Shown piece after piece: positions 13,423 through 20,726 of a stretch of DNA of 22,949 bases. Position 1 is the stretch's first letter. Each line of letters begins with the position of its first letter. The stretch spans positions 1 through 22,949 of the forward strand of contig DASPJR010000222.1 of the NCBI GenBank assembly GCA_035628505.1, given 5' to 3'. This DNA is from DASPJR01 sp035628505. Lineage in GTDB: Bacteria; Planctomycetota; SZUA-567; H5-PLA8. Both the position numbers and the translations under genes were made by a program. Under the pieces are notes generated by a model. It was not told where the DNA came from. It searched no databases and saw only the letters and a program-made list of their open reading frames with translations.

Positions 13423-14910
13423 CTATTTCCGTTTCATCAGTACGGCCCATGCCAGCGGCCGGAAATCAGGCGAATTCGTATCAAACTGTGTCTCACGCAG
13501 CTCCAGAATATCGAACAGTGTTCCAAGTTCGTTGCGAATGTCACTCTCCGAAACACGCGGCGGACCGTACTCAGTACGTTCTTTGCCGTTGCCCGACAAC
13601 GAAAAATAAAGCGTGCCCGGCCGCGAAACGCGCTGCAGCATCGCCAGGTACTTCGGCAGATCGATTTTTCTCAGGTAATGGTAAACGCCGCGATCAAAGA
13701 GAATGTCGTACGGCCCGCCCAGGTCTGCCGTGAGCGCGTCCGCGACGCGGAAATCCACGTGGACGCCGGACTGCTTCGCGCGTTCGCGCGCAACCTCGAT
13801 GGCCTGCGGAACCGGATCGAACGCAACCACCTTCATGCCGCGCCGCGCGAACTCAATCGCATTCGTCCCCGTGCCGCAGCCGATCTCGAGCACGCTCGCG
13901 CCTTGAAGCTGGCCGGAGTCGAGCACACGCTGGAGCTCCGGACAGACACGGCCGGAGTCCCACGGCGTCTCGCCGCGCGCGTAGCAGGCCACGAAATCAG
14001 TCCGCTGGATATGCAGGCGGCTGAGATTCTCTCCAAGAATCTGCGCGCGCACGGAAGGCTCTAGCTGCAGCTGCTCGAAAGCATTTTGCAGAGCCACGAG
14101 AATGTCGGCGCGATAACCTCGCGGCAGGACGCTGCTGTCCGTGCCGAACAGGATCCGCTCCGGGCCGAACGCATCCAGGCACATTGTCAGCGCGCGCACC
14201 AGCGTGACAGGTTGCTCAAGCAGGCTCATCCATTCGTTCGAGCTGGAGGTGTCGACGAAAACGTTCGGACACTGCAGGCCCAGGAACACCGCTTCCCGCA
14301 GATAACCGCAGCCAAAGTGTGGAATGATGAAGTTCGTTTTCGGGTTGTCCGTCGCGGCGCGGTGCAGCAGGACGGGATTGCTGAAGCGTGCGTCAAACGG
14401 GCTGCGCAGGCCAAGTTTCTCGCGCAGCTTCACGCGCAGAATTCCGACATGGCAGAAAATGGGCACGGCATGCTGCGACGCAAGTTCGTAAAAAGGATAG
14501 ACGAGTTTCTCGTCCGATGGATCGAAACGGTGCATCGCCGGAAAGAGTTCTATCCCGCGCAGGCCTAGTTCCGTGAGGTCCCGCCGCGCAATCGCGAGTG
14601 CGTCTGGCGCAAGCGGATTGACCATCGTGTAGCCGGTCAGTCTGTGCGGGAATGCTTTCGCCGCGGCGGCAACTGCGGTCTGCTCGCCCGGCAGGCTGGT
14701 GAACAGAACCATGCGGTTCACACCCGAGCCGTCCAGTTCGCGAATCCAGCGCGCCGCATGTTCCATGGGGTCGGCCGGCGGAAGTTCAAGTCCCGTTGGC
14801 GCGAGCATCTCGCGCAGTTCGGCTTCGCTCCCCTCGCGGCCGGTCTTCTGCTTGAAGAGAAGCTGATAGAAGGTGCGGCTGAAAAGGTGGGCGTGAGCGT
14901 CGAAGATCAT
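13423..14910 (-). CDS. Amidohydrolase-methyltransferase fusion protein
   Basis: The protein is 495 aa from the ATG at 14908-14910 (MIFDAHAHLF); upstream residues up to 15027 are not protein-like. Residues 1-~305 are an Amidohydrolase_2-type TIM barrel with all expected metal and catalytic positions: H6-A-H8, H154 in IFCHVG, H198 in FIIPHFGCGY, and D258 in LFGTDSS. Residues ~315-495 are a class I SAM-dependent methyltransferase: motif I VLEIGCGTGTNA (340-351), acidic end of strand 2 VVAFDP, then FRVADAL and DILFDRGVYHYL. The methyltransferase resembles the TehB/thiopurine type. The first domain family hydrolyses or decarboxylates small molecules; the second methylates small molecules. Neither substrate can be read from sequence. 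No stop or frame change separates the domains. It is the first gene of the minus-strand group and diverges from the PspA gene. Confidence 0.88.
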   Translation of the reverse strand: MIFDAHAHLFSRTFYQLLFKQKTGREGSEAELREMLAPTGLELPPADPMEHAARWIRELDGSGVNRMVLFTSLPGEQTAVAAAAKAFPHRLTGYTMVNPLAPDALAIARRDLTELGLRGIELFPAMHRFDPSDEKLVYPFYELASQHAVPIFCHVGILRVKLREKLGLRSPFDARFSNPVLLHRAATDNPKTNFIIPHFGCGYLREAVFLGLQCPNVFVDTSSSNEWMSLLEQPVTLVRALTMCLDAFGPERILFGTDSSVLPRGYRADILVALQNAFEQLQLEPSVRAQILGENLSRLHIQRTDFVACYARGETPWDSGRVCPELQRVLDSGQLQGASVLEIGCGTGTNAIEFARRGMKVVAFDPVPQAIEVARERAKQSGVHVDFRVADALTADLGGPYDILFDRGVYHYLRKIDLPKYLAMLQRVSRPGTLYFSLSGNGKERTEYGPPRVSESDIRNELGTLFDILELRETQFDTNSPDFRPLAWAVLMKRK

Positions 14911-14961
14911 GGTTCGAACTTTCGTGAGCTGATTACAAAAAACACTTTTGTTTACACCCAG

Positions 14962-14989
14962 CTTATAGCCGATCACGTCCCGCAGGCAA
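14962..14989 (-). promoter_or_regulatory. Candidate promoter for the fusion-enzyme operon
   Basis: On the minus strand, TTGCCT (complement of 14984-14989) and TATAAG (complement of 14962-14967) are separated by 16 bases, upstream of the ATG at 14910. This is a plausible sigma70-type promoter, found by eye; TTGCCT matches only 4 of 6 consensus bases. Confidence 0.4.
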
Positions 14990-15052
14990 AGACGCAGCGC
15001 GAATGGACGGCTGAAGGTCGAGAGCAACTTGCGCCCGGGAATGACTCTCCGT

Positions 15053-15081
15053 TTGACAACCCGAATTTTTTAAGAGATAGT
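15053..15081 (+). promoter_or_regulatory. Sigma70-type promoter of the PspA/IM30 gene
   Basis: A perfect TTGACA at 15053-15058 is followed, after 17 bases, by GATAGT at 15076-15081, ending 33 bases before the ATG at 15115. This is the best promoter match I saw in the window. I do not see a -24/-12 sigma54 element (GG..GC), which drives pspA in enterobacteria. Confidence 0.6.
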
Positions 15082-15114
15082 ACCTTCATCTCTATCCCAA
15101 AGGAGGCCTCACGC

Positions 15115-15879
15115 ATGTGGGCTCGCATCAAAAGAGTGTTCCGCTCCTTCATGGGCGCGTTCATCAGCATGGGTGAAGATCCCAAGCTCATCCTCGAACA
15201 GAACATGCGCGACATGCGCGACAAGGTTCCGGAGATGAACACGGGCATAGCCAAGGCGCGCGGCGGAATCATTCGTCTTGAGAATGAAGCGACGCAGTAC
15301 AAGCAGGAAATTGCGAAGCTGACCGCTCGCGTCAAGGCCTGTCTGCTCAGCGGAGACGAAGCCCTCGCCGGCCAGTACGCGGTGCAATTAAAGAAACAGC
15401 AGGAAGCTCTGGAGCGCAACCAGGCGCAGCTCGAATCGGCCAAGGCCGGCTACGACGCGCTGCTGAAGCTCAAAGAACGCTACATGCGCGAGATGAAGCT
15501 GAAGACCGAAGAAGCCATGCATGCCATTCGAGAAGCCGAAGCGTCGAAGTGGAAGAGCGAGCTTGCGGACGTGTTTGAAACGTTTGAAGTCGCCGGCGTG
15601 GATCAGACGCACCAGGAAATGGTCGACAAGCTGCGCGAAAAATCTGCGATGGCCGAGGGCAAGATCGCCGCCGCGGTGGAGAGCGTGGACATGAAACAGA
15701 TCGCGCTCGAAGAGAAAGCGCAGCAGCTCGAAGGCGCCGAACTGCTCAAGCAGTTCAAGCTCGATCTGGGTCTCGATAAGAAACAGGAAGCCGCCGCGCC
15801 CATGGGCGAAGCCAGCGTCGCTCCGCCGGAAAAGGAAGCGCAGAAGACGATCGGCCCGGAGCGCACGAAGGTACAGTAA
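15115..15879 (+). CDS. PspA/IM30-family membrane-maintenance protein
   Basis: The protein is 254 aa from the ATG at 15115, which has an ideal AAAGGAGG 8 bases upstream. The frame is open further upstream, but that part overlaps the opposite-strand gene and is not protein-like. It begins MWARIKRVFRSFMGAFISMGEDPKLILEQNMRDM, an amphipathic helix 0 and start of helix 1 typical of PspA/Vipp1. A long alpha-helical coiled coil follows to about residue 215, with KKQQEALERNQAQLESAK and YMREMKLKTEEAMHAIREAE. A Pro/Ala-rich tail ends KTIGPERTKVQ. The family binds stressed membranes and assembles into large rods or rings on the cytoplasmic face. Here it has its own promoter and no pspF, pspB or pspC neighbours. 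It is followed by a dense repeat block and then the pyruvate carboxylase gene. Confidence 0.92.
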   Translation: MWARIKRVFRSFMGAFISMGEDPKLILEQNMRDMRDKVPEMNTGIAKARGGIIRLENEATQYKQEIAKLTARVKACLLSGDEALAGQYAVQLKKQQEALERNQAQLESAKAGYDALLKLKERYMREMKLKTEEAMHAIREAEASKWKSELADVFETFEVAGVDQTHQEMVDKLREKSAMAEGKIAAAVESVDMKQIALEEKAQQLEGAELLKQFKLDLGLDKKQEAAAPMGEASVAPPEKEAQKTIGPERTKVQ

Positions 15880-15880
15880 C

Positions 15881-16010
15881 GAGTCGGGAGTCTTGGAGTC
15901 TGGAGTCTGGAGTCTCGAGTCTGGAGTCTGGAGTCTTCAAGACGCAAGACTCCCGACTCAAGACGCAAGACTCCCGACTCAAGACTCAAGACTCTTAGAC
16001 GCAAGACTCT
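15881..16010. repeat. GAGTC/GACTC repeat block forming a large imperfect palindrome
   Basis: About 130 bases consist almost wholly of GGAGTCT-like heptamers (15881-15936) followed by their inverse, CAAGACTC and CCCGACTC units (15941-16010). For example, 15881-15895 is the exact reverse complement of both 15945-15959 and 15966-15980. The block fills most of the gap between the PspA and pyruvate carboxylase genes. It could form a long hairpin in RNA or DNA, and may attenuate read-through. There are no unique spacers, so it is not a CRISPR array. Confidence 0.85.
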
Positions 16011-16021
16011 CCCATCCCCGC

Positions 16022-16050
16022 TTGCTTACGCCTGCTGTGTTCGCTATAAA
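16022..16050 (+). promoter_or_regulatory. Candidate promoter of the pyruvate carboxylase gene
   Basis: TTGCTT at 16022-16027 and TATAAA at 16045-16050 are separated by 17 bases, and the box ends 38 bases before the ATG at 16089. The -10 is good (5 of 6 bases), the -35 weak. It lies directly after the GAGTC repeat block, so the gene probably has its own start of transcription. Confidence 0.45.
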
Positions 16051-16088
16051 TTCCCTTTCCTGTTCGAAACCCAAAGCCCGGATGAGAC

Positions 16089-19000
16089 ATGGCCAAGCAA
16101 AACTCTGACTCTTCGTTTCCTCAGTCGATGCATCCCGCAAGCGTCTACCAGACCCACCTGCTTCCGCCGGACGAAATAGAGCGCCGTGGTCTGCGGCCGA
16201 TCCGCCGGCTGCTGGTTGCCAACCGCAGCGAAATCGCGATCCGCGTTTTTCGCGCGTGCACGGAAATGGGCATCACCACGGTCGGCATTTACAGCAAGGA
16301 AGACAAGCTCGCGCTGCACCGCTACAAGTGCGACGAAGCGTACCTGATCGGCGACGACAAGGGACCGATCGCTGCGTACCTGAGCATGGACGAGATCATC
16401 AAGCTCGCCCTCGACAAGCAGGTCGACGCGATTCATCCCGGCTACGGATTTTTGTCCGAGAACGCTGAATTCGCGACGAAGGTCATCAAGGCCGGCTTGG
16501 TCTGGGTCGGACCCGATCCGGAAGTGATGGGCAAAGTTTCAGACAAAGTCAGCGCCCGCAAGCTCGCGATGAAGCTCGGCCTGCCGGTGATCCCCGGCAC
16601 GCCCGGTCCTGTTGAATCGCTCGATCACGCCATCAAGTTCGCCAACCAGGTTGGCTATCCCGTGATGGTCAAAGCCGCGCACGGCGGCGGCGGGCGCGGC
16701 ATCCGCATTGTCAAAAATGACGCGGAAATGAAGGAACTCCTGCCGCTGGCGCAGCGTGAAGCCAAGGTCGCGTTCGGCAATGAAGAATGCTTCATCGAAA
16801 AGCGCGTCATGCAGCCGAAGCACCTGGAAGTCCAGATTCTCGGCGACCGCCACGGCAACATCGTCCATCTCTTTGAGCGCGACTGCTCGATTCAACGCCG
16901 CCATCAGAAGGTCATCGAGATTGCGCCGAGCCTCGCGCTCAACGAAGAGCAGCGCCAGAATCTCTGCGGAATGGCCGTCAAGTTTGCGAAGGCCGCTGGC
17001 TATCAGAACGCCGGCACCGTCGAGTTCCTGATGGACCGCTCGGGCGATATTTACCTCATCGAGATGAACACGCGCATCCAGGTGGAGCACACCGTCACCG
17101 AAATGGTGACCGGCGTCGACCTGGTGCAGGCGCAGATCCGCGTCGCCGAAGGCTACAAGCTCAGCGACCCGCAGACGCGCATTCCGTCTCCCGAAAACCT
17201 GCGCCTGAATGGCTACGCGATTCAGTGCCGCATCACGACTGAGAACCCGGCCAAGAATTTTACGCCCGATTACGGCCGCATGACCACCTACCGTTCCGCA
17301 GCCGGCTGGGGCATCCGCCTTGACGGCGGCACAGCGTACACCGGCGCGGTGATCACGCCGTACTACGATTCACTGCTCGTGAAGGTCAGCAGCTTCGGCC
17401 ACGATTTCCTCGAAGCGGCCGCGCGCATGAACCGCGCGCTCAGCGAATTCCGCATCCGCGGCATATCGAACAACATTCCTTTTTTGCAAAACGTCCTGCG
17501 GCACGAAACCTTCCTGGCCGGCCAGTGCGATACGGGTTTCATCGAGGCCAACCCGTCGCTGTTCACCTGGCGCGAGCCGCGCGACCGCGCCAACAAGCTC
17601 CTGAATTTCCTTGGCGAAATCACCGTTAATGGAAATTCGATTGTCGGCGAAGGCAACAAGGCGCCGGCGCATGCGCGAACGCCAGTGCCGCCGGTTGCAA
17701 CTGTTCTTCCGCCCATCCAGAAGAACGGTGGCAAGTCGCAAGTCATCGTCACGTATCCGAATGGAACGAAGCAGATCCTCGAGAAGGAAGGTCCCGAAGG
17801 TCTCGCCAAGTGGGCGCGTGCGCAAAAAAAGCTGCTCGTGACCGATACAACCTTCCGCGACGCGCACCAGTCGCTGCTGGCCACACGCATGCGCAGCTAC
17901 GATATGTTAGCTGTCGCCGATTTCTACGCGCACGAATGCAGCGATCTGTTCAGCCTTGAAATGTGGGGCGGCGCGACGTTTGACACGGCCATGCGCTTCC
18001 TCAAAGAAGATCCGTGGGACCGCCTGGTTCAGCTCCGCGCGAAGATTCCCAACATTCTCTTCCAGATGCTCGTCCGGGGATCGTCCGCCGTTGGCTACAC
18101 AAATTACCCGGACAACGTGGTGAAGGACTTCATTAAGGAATCCGCGCAGGCCGGGATGGACATCTTCCGCATTTTCGACAGCCTCAACTGGCTGCCAGGA
18201 ATGCAGGTCGCCATCGATGCCGCGCTCAAGAGCGGCAAGATCTGCGAAGCTGCGATCTGCTACACGGCCGACCTGAATGATCCGTCGCGTCCAAAATACA
18301 ATCTGAAATATTACGTCGAGATGGCGAAAGAGCTGGTCAAGCGCGGCACACACATTCTCGCCATCAAGGACATGGCCGGATTGTGCAAGCCGTACGCGGC
18401 GCAGAAACTCGTCAAGGCGCTCCGCGACGAAGTCGGCGTGCCGGTTCACTTCCACACGCACGACACCAGCGGCACGCAGGCCTCCGCGATTCTGAAAGCC
18501 AGCGAAGCGGGCGTTGACATTGCCGACATGGCTATTGCCAGCATGAGCGGCCTGACGAGCCAGCCGAATCTGAATTCGATCGTCGCGATGATGCGGGATT
18601 CGGATCGCAACACCGGGCTGAATATCGGCGCGCTGAACAAGATCGGCGACTACTTCGAGAACGTACGCAAGTTCTACTATCCGTTCGAAAGCGACATGAA
18701 GGCCGGCACCGCCGAAGTCTATTACCACGAGATGCCCGGCGGGCAGTACACCAACCTGCAGCAGCAGGCGCAGTCGATGGGCATGGAAGCGCGCTGGGAA
18801 GAGATCAAGCACACGTACCGCGCAGTGAATTTCCTCTTTGGCGACATCGTGAAAGTCACGCCCAGCTCAAAAATCGTCGGCGACATGGCGCTGTACCTGG
18901 TCTCGAACAACCTGAAAGCCGAAGACGTGCTCGAGAAGGGCAAGCACATCAGCTTCCCCGAATCGGTCGTGCAATTCTTCGAAGGCCACATCGGCTTTCC

Positions 19001-19673
19001 TCCGGGCGGATTCGACAAGAAGCTGCAGGCGGTGATCCTGAAAGATCGTAAGCCGCTCAAGAAACGCGCCGGCGCGCTGCTCAAGCCGGTGGACCTGAAA
19101 AAACTTCGCGACAAGCTCGCGCTGGATTTCGGTGCGGAGATCAATTTCCGCGACGCGCTCTCGTCGGCGCTCTATGGAAAAGTCTTCGAAGAGTTCGCCA
19201 GCGCCCGGAAAAAGTTCGGAGATGTCTCGCCGATTCCGACGAAAAACTTCCTGTTCGGAATGGACATCGACGAAGAAATCGCTGTCGAAATTGAGCCGGG
19301 CAAGACGCTGATCGTGAAGCTGATCTCCGTTTCGGAAGCGGCGAAAGACGGCACGCGCAAAGTTTATTTCGAACTTAACGGCATGCCGCGCGAAGCCATC
19401 GTCAAAGACAAGCGCATCAAGGGCGAGACGAAAGAAAAGCAGAAGGCCGTGCCCGGCAACCTGCATCACGTCGGCGCGACCATGCCGGGGATGGTGGCCG
19501 AGGTCAAAGTCACCAAGGGCGCCGAAGTGAAGAAGGGCGCCGTGCTGATGGTGCTCGAAGCGATGAAGATGCAGGTCAACGTCGCCGCGCCGCAGGACGG
19601 CGTGATCGCCTCCGTGCCCGTCGCCAAAGGCGACGCCGTCGACGCCGGCGATCTGCTTGTGGTGTTCGAGTAA
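16089..19673 (+). CDS. pyc: Pyruvate carboxylase, single-chain
   Basis: The protein is 1194 aa, slightly longer than usual because of a ~35-residue polar N-terminal extension. The order of domains is that of a complete single-chain pyruvate carboxylase, which makes oxaloacetate from pyruvate, bicarbonate and ATP in the cytoplasm. Biotin carboxylase lies at about 38-490 (LLVANRSEIAIRVFRAC, the ATP-grasp Gly-rich loop HGGGGRGIRIV, EMNTRIQVEHTVTE). Carboxyltransferase begins near 582 (DTTFRDAHQSLLATR), with the carbamylated-Lys candidate K760 in AIKDMAG and metal ligands H789/H791 in HFHTHD. The C-terminal biotin carrier domain has VLEAMKM with biotinyl Lys1160. No key residue looks altered. The start has GGATGAG a few bases upstream. 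The role is anaplerotic or gluconeogenic. It follows the GAGTC block and ends 8 bases before a strong hairpin. Confidence 0.97.
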   Translation: MAKQNSDSSFPQSMHPASVYQTHLLPPDEIERRGLRPIRRLLVANRSEIAIRVFRACTEMGITTVGIYSKEDKLALHRYKCDEAYLIGDDKGPIAAYLSMDEIIKLALDKQVDAIHPGYGFLSENAEFATKVIKAGLVWVGPDPEVMGKVSDKVSARKLAMKLGLPVIPGTPGPVESLDHAIKFANQVGYPVMVKAAHGGGGRGIRIVKNDAEMKELLPLAQREAKVAFGNEECFIEKRVMQPKHLEVQILGDRHGNIVHLFERDCSIQRRHQKVIEIAPSLALNEEQRQNLCGMAVKFAKAAGYQNAGTVEFLMDRSGDIYLIEMNTRIQVEHTVTEMVTGVDLVQAQIRVAEGYKLSDPQTRIPSPENLRLNGYAIQCRITTENPAKNFTPDYGRMTTYRSAAGWGIRLDGGTAYTGAVITPYYDSLLVKVSSFGHDFLEAAARMNRALSEFRIRGISNNIPFLQNVLRHETFLAGQCDTGFIEANPSLFTWREPRDRANKLLNFLGEITVNGNSIVGEGNKAPAHARTPVPPVATVLPPIQKNGGKSQVIVTYPNGTKQILEKEGPEGLAKWARAQKKLLVTDTTFRDAHQSLLATRMRSYDMLAVADFYAHECSDLFSLEMWGGATFDTAMRFLKEDPWDRLVQLRAKIPNILFQMLVRGSSAVGYTNYPDNVVKDFIKESAQAGMDIFRIFDSLNWLPGMQVAIDAALKSGKICEAAICYTADLNDPSRPKYNLKYYVEMAKELVKRGTHILAIKDMAGLCKPYAAQKLVKALRDEVGVPVHFHTHDTSGTQASAILKASEAGVDIADMAIASMSGLTSQPNLNSIVAMMRDSDRNTGLNIGALNKIGDYFENVRKFYYPFESDMKAGTAEVYYHEMPGGQYTNLQQQAQSMGMEARWEEIKHTYRAVNFLFGDIVKVTPSSKIVGDMALYLVSNNLKAEDVLEKGKHISFPESVVQFFEGHIGFPPGGFDKKLQAVILKDRKPLKKRAGALLKPVDLKKLRDKLALDFGAEINFRDALSSALYGKVFEEFASARKKFGDVSPIPTKNFLFGMDIDEEIAVEIEPGKTLIVKLISVSEAAKDGTRKVYFELNGMPREAIVKDKRIKGETKEKQKAVPGNLHHVGATMPGMVAEVKVTKGAEVKKGAVLMVLEAMKMQVNVAAPQDGVIASVPVAKGDAVDAGDLLVVFE

Positions 19674-19681
19674 TTTTTGTA

Positions 19682-19701
19682 GCGCAAGCTTCAGCTTGCG
19701 C
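19682..19701. terminator. Perfect hairpin just after the pyruvate carboxylase gene
   Basis: GCGCAAGCT (19682-19690) and AGCTTGCGC (19693-19701) pair perfectly around a two-base loop, starting 8 bases after the TAA. It is preceded by TTTTTGT and not followed by a T-run, so a classical intrinsic terminator is uncertain. It also resembles the short AGCGCAAGCTTCAGCTTGCG-like palindromes scattered in many environmental genomes. Confidence 0.5.
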
Positions 19702-19802
19702 AGTTCCGCGTTTGTAAGGCTTCTAACGACTTCACCGCAGAGGCGCCGAGAACGCGGAGGATCGCAGAGGACGACTTGGAACGCCGGGTGCACTGCGTCG
19801 CG

Positions 19803-19895
19803 CGGCGAACTCAGCCGCTTCGCGGTCTCCCCTCATCTATAAGAGATGCTTAGCGAAGTCGATTTGTCCGGAAGTTTTTAAAAAAACTTTCTGTC
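19803..19895 (+). repeat. Dispersed intergenic element, copy B
   Basis: The copy contains, in order, a CCGC/GCGG mini-hairpin near 19816-19825, the 38-base core 19832-19869 shared exactly with copy A, and an AT hairpin AAGTTTTT/AAAAACTT at 19872-19889. It lies in the same orientation as copy C about 110 bases further on. Confidence 0.8.
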
Positions 19896-19984
19896 TATCC
19901 AAGCTGAGGCCTGCAATAATCTTACACGCCTGAATTCGTAAGCTCCTCGACCACCCGCACCGCGCGCCTGGTGCACAGAGCCTC

Positions 19985-20078
19985 CCAGCGGCCTCAACCG
20001 CTTCGCCTCTTCCCTCATCTAACTAAGACAACTAGCGTTCTCGATTTGTCCGGTAGATTTTAAAAAATCTTACAGAGC
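19985..20078 (+). repeat. Dispersed intergenic element, copy C (diverged)
   Basis: The copy matches B in CCGCTTCGC, TCCCTCATCTA, TAGCG and TCGATTTGTCCGG, with a diverged centre. Its terminal AT hairpin, AGATTTT/AAAATCT at 20055-20070, differs in sequence from that of copy B but keeps the pairing. Confidence 0.75.
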
Positions 20079-20317
20079 ACCCCCGTGACTGGGTGGCCCT
20101 GACGGCCCCAGCCGTCTGGGCGCGCCAGCGCAAGAGGTTACATCATACGCGTAGCCACACACGCAAAGTCTGAGACATTCAGATAACCGCCTGTCCGTAA
20201 TGTCACCCCCGCCGTTCTCTTGCCTGAAGGGCAACAGAATAATAGCCCACCGCGCGAGCCGTGGGAACGTAGGTTGATCTTAGTTCAAAGACCCAGATTG
20301 GGGGATAGATTTCCGCC

Positions 20318-20527
20318 GGGTGGCCCACCCCGGAGCGAAGCGAGGGGTGGGTGCCGCAGGCACAAGAAGCCCCCCTGAAACCGCACCCCCTCATTGGACA
20401 GTTCTGATCCATGGCCAAGCGTTTGAAATCAAAAACTCAAGTTTCACCGCTAATCCGCGCGTCTTTCCGTCGCTTCTTGTTCGCTTCGCTCACCCACCCC
20501 TCGCTGCGCTTCCGGGGAGGGCCACCC
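20318..20527. repeat. Inverted repeat pair of the GGGTGGCCC type
   Basis: 20318-20353 and 20491-20527 are near-perfect reverse complements of each other (GGGTGGCCC, then CCCCGGA.GCG.AGCGAGG, then GGTGGGTG), enclosing about 137 bases. The arms also contain GAAGCGAGG-like internal symmetry. No transposase is present; it resembles a small non-autonomous or REP-like element. Confidence 0.7.
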
Positions 20528-20574
20528 GCGCGGCGGAGCACGCTTCAAGAAGAATCGCACGCCAACCGCGATCA

Positions 20575-20613
20575 CACTGGCCAGGCCGCGATACGGCCGC
20601 GGCCTAGCCAGTG
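20575..20613. repeat. Long GC-rich hairpin upstream of the ELWxxDGT gene
   Basis: CACTGGC (20575-20581), one mismatch, then AGGCCGCG (20583-20590) pair with CGCGGCCT (20598-20605), one mismatch, then GCCAGTG (20607-20613) around the 7-base loop ATACGGC. The result is 15 base pairs with a single C-A mismatch. There is no following T-run. It could be a dispersed palindrome or a terminator for plus-strand read-through. Confidence 0.65.
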
Positions 20614-20726
20614 CCACCAGCCGACTTTCCACTTCCAGCTCCAGCGCGTTCCTTGCTCGGGCCTCATTTTTGCGTTAATGTAAGATATTCTATTGGTTAT
20701 AGCATAACGCGACAACGGAGGAGCTG

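Larger units (their letters stand above)
19702..20726. other. Repeat-rich intergenic region without a credible gene
   Basis: About 1 kb lies between pyc and the ELWxxDGT gene. Apart from the pieces listed separately, it holds a CACCGCAGAGGCGCCGAGAA-like stretch at 19733-19752, a common interspersed motif. It also has a small GACGGC/GCCGTC hairpin at 20101-20116. Short open frames here are Arg/Pro/Ser-rich, cross the palindromes, and lack ribosome-binding sites, so I annotate none. The promoter of the downstream gene should lie in the AT-rich 20665-20715 part, but no clear -35/-10 pair stands out. Confidence 0.6.

Noticed and set aside
14644..15114. Upstream extension of the PspA/IM30 frame
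   Set aside because: It overlaps the fusion-enzyme gene on the other strand, and the start at 15115 has an ideal ribosome-binding site, promoter and family-typical N-terminus.
15881..16010. GAGTC repeat block as a CRISPR array
   Set aside because: Units are 7-15 bases, contiguous and inverted, with no unique spacers and no cas genes.
17907..19793. Long minus-strand open frames opposite pyruvate carboxylase (about 300 residues each)
   Set aside because: They mirror the codon pattern of pyc; their His/Asp/Arg/Val-rich composition is typical of antisense reading of a GC-rich gene.
8179..19869. The 38-base inverted pair (8179-8216 and 19832-19869) as the ends of a large transposon
   Set aside because: A third, diverged copy lies beyond the right end, no transposase or integrase is inside, and the interior holds ordinary chromosomal genes. 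A dispersed intergenic element explains it better.
20320..20683. Two short plus-strand open frames across the palindromes
   Set aside because: They read through the inverted repeats (ASLTHPSLRFRGGPP-like peptides), which is a common artefact of such elements. No supporting start signals.
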